In this document: piece by piece, positions 60,066 to 64,000 of the stretch | Numbering within the stretch: position 1 is the stretch's first letter | Layout: each line of letters begins with the position of its first letter | Source: JAVVHH01 sp964235765 | GTDB taxonomy: Bacteria; Pseudomonadota; Alphaproteobacteria; Acetobacterales; Acetobacteraceae | Direction of reading: 5' to 3' | Length of the DNA: 64,000 bases | Assembly (NCBI GenBank): GCA_964235765.1 | Contig: CAXSDH010000007.1 | Coordinates: forward strand, 22,037 to 86,036 | Program-made: the position numbers and the translations under genes | The notes under the pieces: model-generated | The model's input: only the letters and a program-made list of their open reading frames with translations | What the model was told of the DNA's origin: nothing | Database searches by the model: none

Positions 60066-60993
60066 GATAACGGGGCTGGGAATAACGGGGCTGGCCGCGG
60101 CGGCCTCGGCCCTGTTCCTGCTGGGCGCGCCGGTGGCGGTGGAGCTTGGCGCATCGGGCTATGCCTTGTCGGTGGCGACCCGCGCGGCCGTGCTGGCGAT
60201 CGCCGCGGTGTCGCTGCAGTTCATGGTTGGGTTTGGAGGCCTGGTCAGTTTTGGGCACGCGGCGATGGTGGGGATCGGCGCCTATGCGGTTCTGGCGGCG
60301 GGGGGCGCCGACGCATTGCTGGTGCTGCCGGCCGCCATGGCGGCGGCCGGGCTGTTTGCGTTCGTGACCGGGCTGGTGGCGCTGCGGACGCAGGGCGTCA
60401 CATTCATCATGATCACATTGGCGTTTGGGCAAATGGCCTATTTCGTCGCCGGGTCGCTGGCGCTGTATGGCGGGGATGACGGGATGGCGCTGGACGGGCG
60501 GTCGCCGCTTGTTGGGACGGCCGTGCTGGAGGGGCGGACTGCGTTCCATTATGCGGTGGTGGCGAGCCTGGCGCTGCTCGGCTGGGCGCTTCGCGTGCTG
60601 GCGCTGTCGCCGTATGGGCGGGTGCTGCGGGCGGCGCGGGAGAACCCGGCGCGGGTGGCGGCGCTGGGTTACGACGTGGTGCGCATCCGGCTCGCGGCCT
60701 GCACGGCGGGGGGCGCTGGGGGGGGGCTCGCCGGGTTCTGGTTCGCCAACAACAGCGAGTTCGTCAGCCCGGCGATCCTGGACTGGCGCGCGTCCGGACA
60801 CCTTCTGGTGATGGTGATCCTTGGCAGCGTGGGGGCGCTGGGCCGCAGCGTGGATGGCCGGCTGGTGGGGGCTGCGGCGGGGGCGACGGGGTTGATCGTC
60901 GCGGAGGAGTTGCTAGCGGGGCTGACCACGCATTGGCCGTTGATCCTGGGCCCGCTGCTGTTGCTGGCGGCGTTGCTGGGGCGGCGGCCTTGA
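60037..60993 (+). CDS. livM: Branched-chain-type ABC transporter permease LivM
   Basis: From the ATG at 60037 the product is 318 residues (the same start is at 59882 in the pre-gap copy). The N-terminus holds three G-I-T-G-L repeats from a 15-base tandem array before the first helix. Later MITLAFGQMAYFVA and RVLRAARENPARVAALGYDVVRIRLAACTAGGAGGGLAG are the LivM family marks, the latter with the EAA-like loop. About nine helices. It pairs with LivH. Stop and livG start overlap (TTGA). Confidence 0.9.
   Translation: MRGPGITGLGITGLGITGLAAAASALFLLGAPVAVELGASGYALSVATRAAVLAIAAVSLQFMVGFGGLVSFGHAAMVGIGAYAVLAAGGADALLVLPAAMAAAGLFAFVTGLVALRTQGVTFIMITLAFGQMAYFVAGSLALYGGDDGMALDGRSPLVGTAVLEGRTAFHYAVVASLALLGWALRVLALSPYGRVLRAARENPARVAALGYDVVRIRLAACTAGGAGGGLAGFWFANNSEFVSPAILDWRASGHLLVMVILGSVGALGRSVDGRLVGAAAGATGLIVAEELLAGLTTHWPLILGPLLLLAALLGRRP
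60051..60095 (+). repeat. Three 15-base tandem repeats at the livM start
   Basis: Units AATAACGGGGCTGGG (60051-60065), GATAACGGGGCTGGG (60066-60080) and AATAACGGGGCTGGC (60081-60095) code in frame for I-T-G-L-G. They lie just inside the LivM N-terminus and probably caused the assembly break. Confidence 0.92.
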
Positions 60994-61718
60994 GCCTGAG
61001 CGTGCGTGGGCTTTGCAAGCGGTTTGGCGCGCTGGCGGTCACGCGGGAGGTGAACCTCGATGTGCCGTCGCCGGGCTTGCATGCGTTGATCGGGCCGAAT
61101 GGCGCGGGCAAGACCAGCTTGATCCACCAGCTTATGGGCACGCTGGCCCCCGATGCGGGGCAGGTGCTGTTGGATGGGCAGGACATTACGCGGCTGACGC
61201 CGCATCGGCGGGCTCGGCTCGGTTTGGCGCGGACGTTCCAGATCAGCCAGTTGGTGCCGAGCTTCTCGGCGGCGGAGAACGTGGCGTTGGCGGCCCAGGC
61301 GCGGGCGCCGCACCCGTTGCGGCCTTGGGGACGGGCGGGGTGGGCGGGTTCGGTGGGGGAGTGCCTGGGCGCGGTGGGGCTGTTGGACCGGGCTGAGGTG
61401 CGGGCGCAGGATCTTTCGCATGGGGAGCGCCGGGCCTTGGAGATCGCTTCGGCGCTGGCCTTGGAGCCGCGCTGCATCCTGCTCGACGAGCCGCTGGCCG
61501 GCATGGGCCATGAGGAGGCGCGGGGCATCATCGCCCTGCTGGCGCGCTTGAAGGGGCGGTTCGGCCTGCTGCTGGTCGAGCACGACATGGACGCCGTGTT
61601 CGCCCTGGCGGACCAGGTTTCGGTGCTGGTTTCCGGCGCCATCGTGGCCAGCGGCGCGCCTGATGCGGTGCGTGCCGACCCGGCCGTGCGGGCGGCCTAC
61701 TTGGGGGACGGATGCTGA
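60990..61718 (+). CDS. livG: Branched-chain-type ABC transporter ATP-binding protein LivG
   Basis: A TTG at 60990 overlapping the livM stop (TTGA) gives 242 residues; a GTG four codons later (61002) is an alternative. Walker A is GPNGAGKTSL, ABC signature LSHGERRALEI (typical of LivG), Walker B CILLDEPLAGM, and VEHDMDAVF carries the switch histidine. It works with LivF to energise uptake. Overlaps livF by seven bases. Confidence 0.9.
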   Translation: MSLSVRGLCKRFGALAVTREVNLDVPSPGLHALIGPNGAGKTSLIHQLMGTLAPDAGQVLLDGQDITRLTPHRRARLGLARTFQISQLVPSFSAAENVALAAQARAPHPLRPWGRAGWAGSVGECLGAVGLLDRAEVRAQDLSHGERRALEIASALALEPRCILLDEPLAGMGHEEARGIIALLARLKGRFGLLLVEHDMDAVFALADQVSVLVSGAIVASGAPDAVRADPAVRAAYLGDGC

Positions 61719-62410
61719 CGGTCTCGGGGCTGGACGCCGGGTATGGCACGGCGCAGGTGCTGTTCGGCGTGGGGTTTGCGATCGCCGAGGGGGAGGCGTT
61801 GGCGCTGATGGGCCGCAACGGCATGGGCAAGACCACGACGGTGCGGGCGGTGATGGGGCTGCTGCGCCCGACCGCGGGCGAGGTGGTGTTTCGCGGGCAG
61901 GCGCTGGCCGGGTCGGCGCCGCACCTTGTGGCGCGGGCCGGCATCGGGTTGGTGCCGGAGGGGCGGCAGGTGTTTCCGACGTTGAGCGTGGAGGAGAACC
62001 TGGTTGCCACCGCCGCGGCGCGTCGGGGGCCGGCGCGGTGGACGCTGCCCCGGGTTTATGGGCTGTTTCCGCGGCTGGCGGAGCGGCGCCGCAACCGGGG
62101 GCATGAGCTTTCCGGGGGCGAGCAGCAGATGCTGGCCATTGGCCGGGCGCTGATGACGAACCCGGCGCTGCTGATTTTGGACGAGGCGACGGAGGGGCTG
62201 GCGCCGCTGATCCGGGCCGAGATCTTTGCCTGTTTGCGCGGGCTGCGGGCGGAGGGGGAGTCGATCCTGGTGATCGACAAGCATTTGGGCGCGCTGACGG
62301 CGCTGGCGGACCGGGTGATGATCCTGGAGAAGGGGCGCGTGGCTTGGACCGGCGCGGCCGCGGCGCTGGCGGCGGACCCGGCCATTGCCGAGCGGTTTTT
62401 GCACGTATGA
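61712..62410 (+). CDS. livF: Branched-chain-type ABC transporter ATP-binding protein LivF
   Basis: Product of 232 residues with GYGTAQVLFGV, Walker A GRNGMGKTTT (LivF-type GRNGxGKT), signature LSGGEQQMLAIGR, Walker B LLILDEATEGLAP. The EGRQVFPTLSVEENL segment is typical. Note the start overlaps livG and its stop overlaps a 22-codon reading frame. Confidence 0.93.
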   Translation: MLTVSGLDAGYGTAQVLFGVGFAIAEGEALALMGRNGMGKTTTVRAVMGLLRPTAGEVVFRGQALAGSAPHLVARAGIGLVPEGRQVFPTLSVEENLVATAAARRGPARWTLPRVYGLFPRLAERRRNRGHELSGGEQQMLAIGRALMTNPALLILDEATEGLAPLIRAEIFACLRGLRAEGESILVIDKHLGALTALADRVMILEKGRVAWTGAAAALAADPAIAERFLHV

Positions 62411-62475
62411 GGGTGTTTCGGCTGCTGTTCGCGTTCGATGCGGCGGCGTTGGTGCTGCCGGGGGCGTGGCGCTGA
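62407..62475 (+). pseudogene. 22-codon truncated duplicate upstream of small membrane gene
   Basis: An ATG overlapping the livF stop begins MRVFRLLFAFDAAALVLPGAWR then TGA (62473-62475), which overlaps the ATG of the next gene. It resembles the start of that gene (MRLFWLLFGFDALVALGAG), so it looks like a truncated tandem duplicate. It may be translated and serve only to couple the next start. Confidence 0.55.
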
Positions 62476-62759
62476 TGAGGTTGTTTTGGTTGCTGTTCGG
62501 CTTCGACGCGCTGGTGGCCCTGGGCGCCGGGGCGATGTTCGCCGCCGCGCTGAGGTTTGGATCCCTCAGCCAGCTCGACGTCATGTCGTGGCTGATGTTG
62601 CTTGCGTTCCTGGGCGCGGTGCTGCTTGGCAGCTTGCGGCTGCGACGCGGGGGCAAGCGGCGGCCGGCGGTGGCGTTGCTGCTGGTGCCGGCGCTGCCGC
62701 TGTTGCTTGGCGCGGCCGGACTGTTCGTGCTGCTCGCAACGACCACGAACTGGCGCTAG
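62475..62759 (+). CDS. Small membrane protein, unknown function
   Basis: Product of 94 residues, MRLFWLLFGFDALVALGAGAMFAAALRF, with three hydrophobic segments and a basic RLRRGGKRRP loop after the second helix. No recognised domain. It follows the ABC genes closely, and its ATG overlaps the stop of the short duplicate, so it is probably co-transcribed with livF. Confidence 0.65.
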   Translation: MRLFWLLFGFDALVALGAGAMFAAALRFGSLSQLDVMSWLMLLAFLGAVLLGSLRLRRGGKRRPAVALLLVPALPLLLGAAGLFVLLATTTNWR

Positions 62760-62789
62760 GGTTTGGGGGGGACCGAACAGGAGAGGCTT

Positions 62790-63224
62790 TTGCTCATACC
62801 GGGGATTCAGTCGGCTGGCACCGGCATCGACGGCATCGCCTGGAACATCCTGGGCCAAACCTATGTGCCGCTGCAACATTCCGAGCATTCGATGTCGTGG
62901 CACGCCACGTTTCCGCCGGGCACGTTCGTGCCGCCGCATGTGCATGCCACGCAGGACGAGTTCGTTTATGTGCTGACCGGGGCGCTGGAGCTGGACGCTG
63001 CGGCGGGGACGCAGGTGGCAGGGCCGGGCGACATGATGCGCTTGCCGATGGGCCAGCCGCACGGGCTGTTCAACCGTAGCGGCGCGACCACGACCTGCCT
63101 GTTCTGGGTGGCGCCGACCGCGCGGCTATGGGCCTTGTTCATCGCCATCGATGGGGTGCCGGACCCGGCGGAGGTGGTTCGGCTGGCCGGGCTGCATGAG
63201 GTTGAGTTCCTGCCGCCTGGTTGA
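62790..63224 (+). CDS. Cupin domain-containing protein
   Basis: The TTG at 62790 with AGGAGAGG at 62777-62784 gives 144 residues; a TTG at 62763 lacks such a site. The cupin core is FPPGTFVPPHVHATQDEFVYVLTGALELDAA and PGDMMRLPMGQPHGLFNRSG, with the metal-binding histidines (PHVH, E, H) in place. Single-domain cupins are dioxygenases, isomerases or binding proteins. Its last 86 bases are antisense to the next gene. Confidence 0.9.
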   Translation: MLIPGIQSAGTGIDGIAWNILGQTYVPLQHSEHSMSWHATFPPGTFVPPHVHATQDEFVYVLTGALELDAAAGTQVAGPGDMMRLPMGQPHGLFNRSGATTTCLFWVAPTARLWALFIAIDGVPDPAEVVRLAGLHEVEFLPPG

Positions 63225-63879
63225 GGCCGGCCGCCGGGGCGGACCTGATTGCGTGTCGCGGCCGGGCGGGGCGGATGGGCTGCGGAGGCGTGATGGTTGC
63301 GAAAGGCGGGCGCGACAAGGAGGCGGCGCGGGCGCAGAGGGCTTCGATGTCCTCGGGGGTGCGGCGCTTCCAGGGTTGGGCGCCGGACTGCGCGGCGAGG
63401 CCGAGGTCGCGACAGATGTCGGCGATGATGCCGGCGATGGGGCGGTGGGCGACGTCGTCGTCGAGATCGGGGGCGTCGAGCCGGTCGAGCAGTTCGGCGT
63501 GGAGGGATTCGGCGCCGTTGCGGGCGGCCTGGGGCGTGCGCTGGATGGCGTCCTCGACGTCGCGGATGATGCGCTTGCGGGCGGCGAGGCGGTGCTGGCC
63601 GGCGGCGCGGGGCTGCACGGGCCCGGCGAGGTTCTGCGCCAGGGTTATGGTGCGGCGGATGGCGCGGGCGATGCGGTCGAAGGCAATGGTGGGGTCTGGC
63701 GGGGCGTGATCGTTGGCCGGTTTTGCGGCGGCTTGGGAGTGGGCTTGCTGGTGGACGAGGCGGGCCAGGTCGGCGCCCATGTCGATCAGTTCGTTGAGGA
63801 TGGCGCGGTGATGTTGGGTATGCTCCGCCTGTTGGGCGGCGGTGGTGTCGGGTTCGGGTGGGGTTGGGTGGGAGGCCAT
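63139..63879 (-). CDS. Hypothetical protein, alpha-helical with proline-rich tail
   Basis: From the ATG at 63879 the protein has 246 residues, MASHPTPPEPDTTAAQQAEH. Residues about 20-100 contain helical segments (AILNELIDMGADLARLVHQQAHSQAA and TIAFDRIARAIRRTITLAQNLAG) and about 100-170 a second helical part (RKRIIRDVEDAIQRTPQAARNGAESLHAELLDRLD). The last 50 residues are proline/alanine-rich. Proteins of this kind are found in Acetobacteraceae without assigned function. The 3' end overlaps the cupin gene by 86 bases. Confidence 0.6.
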   Translation of the reverse strand: MASHPTPPEPDTTAAQQAEHTQHHRAILNELIDMGADLARLVHQQAHSQAAAKPANDHAPPDPTIAFDRIARAIRRTITLAQNLAGPVQPRAAGQHRLAARKRIIRDVEDAIQRTPQAARNGAESLHAELLDRLDAPDLDDDVAHRPIAGIIADICRDLGLAAQSGAQPWKRRTPEDIEALCARAASLSRPPFATITPPQPIRPARPRHAIRSAPAAGLNQAAGTQPHAARPAEPPPPGPAPHRWR

Positions 63880-63915
63880 GAACGGAAAGGGAACATTTAT
63901 GGTTGGGGGTGTCAA

Positions 63916-64000
63916 GGTTGGTGGTGCGGCGTGGGGGTGGTGTTTGGGGGCGCGAGGGCGGGGGCGCTTGGCCGGGGACGGGCGGTTTGCGCCGATCTCG
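63916..64000. other. GT-skewed non-coding end of window
   Basis: The last 85 bases have a strong G/T skew on the plus strand (runs such as GGGGGTG) upstream of the hypothetical gene. No gene or clear promoter element can be called before the window ends. Confidence 0.3.

Overview
This window looks like chromosomal DNA from a GC-rich alphaproteobacterium, most likely in the Acetobacteraceae/Rhodospirillales. That placement is inferred from third-position GC bias, frequent GTG and TTG starts, the addB-addA-trxA block, class III formaldehyde dehydrogenase, an intracellular PHA depolymerase, many CaiB, SDR and solute-binding proteins, and KdsB (a Gram-negative outer membrane). No rRNA, tRNA, CRISPR array, prophage or insertion sequence was recognised. 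Coding density is very high and most operons are joined by 1-4 base stop/start overlaps. No stretch over about 300 bases is left without a call.

Layout. 1-3.5 kb: cell-envelope genes (GtrA-like flippase, GT2 glycosyltransferase, polytopic membrane protein), then a cold-shock protein with a small partner gene. 3.7-6.7 kb: a complete polar amino acid ABC importer. 6.6-13.7 kb: a carbon-phosphorus lyase locus, with the GntR-type repressor phnF divergent from phnG-H-I-J-K-L-M and a 2H-phosphoesterase-like DUF1045 gene. A 12-base perfect palindrome lies between phnF and phnG. 13.7-17.7 kb: SYLF lipid-binding protein, histidine phosphatase, ABC-2 exporter pair and thioredoxin-reductase-like ferredoxin-NADP reductase. 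17.8-25 kb: tsaE-addB-addA-trxA (tRNA t6A synthesis, double-strand break repair, thiol redox).

25-35.4 kb is an accessory catabolic region. A five-gene minus-strand operon (2-hydroxyacid dehydrogenase, GST, CaiB CoA-transferase, carboxymuconolactone decarboxylase-like, enoyl-CoA hydratase) diverges from a class I fumarase/tartrate dehydratase pair with an enol-lactonase-like hydrolase. A dipeptide-type importer without ATPases and a MaoC hydratase follow. 35.4-48.3 kb holds housekeeping genes (pheA, kdsB, an inositol monophosphatase-type phosphatase, hemB, cytochrome c), a YejA-like binding protein, an M20 amidohydrolase/NTF2-like/hydroxyisobutyrate-type dehydrogenase operon and a Crp/Fnr regulator. 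48.4-57.2 kb holds a decayed HWE-type histidine kinase, VOC protein, gamma-glutamyltransferase, three SDRs, PHA depolymerase and class III alcohol dehydrogenase carrying an extra five-residue repeat. 57.4-64 kb: HU, a branched-chain-type ABC importer (SBP, H, M, G, F) interrupted by a 100-N assembly gap, a small membrane protein with a truncated duplicate upstream, a cupin and an unknown protein.

The most notable observations are: an exact 55-base duplication on both sides of the N gap, which points to an assembly artefact; a probable CTG start for the last phn gene; the missing phnN, phnP and phnCDE in the phn locus; repeat expansions in three proteins; and the uncharacterised 25-31 kb catabolic cluster. 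I did not find a clearly novel defence or mobile system.
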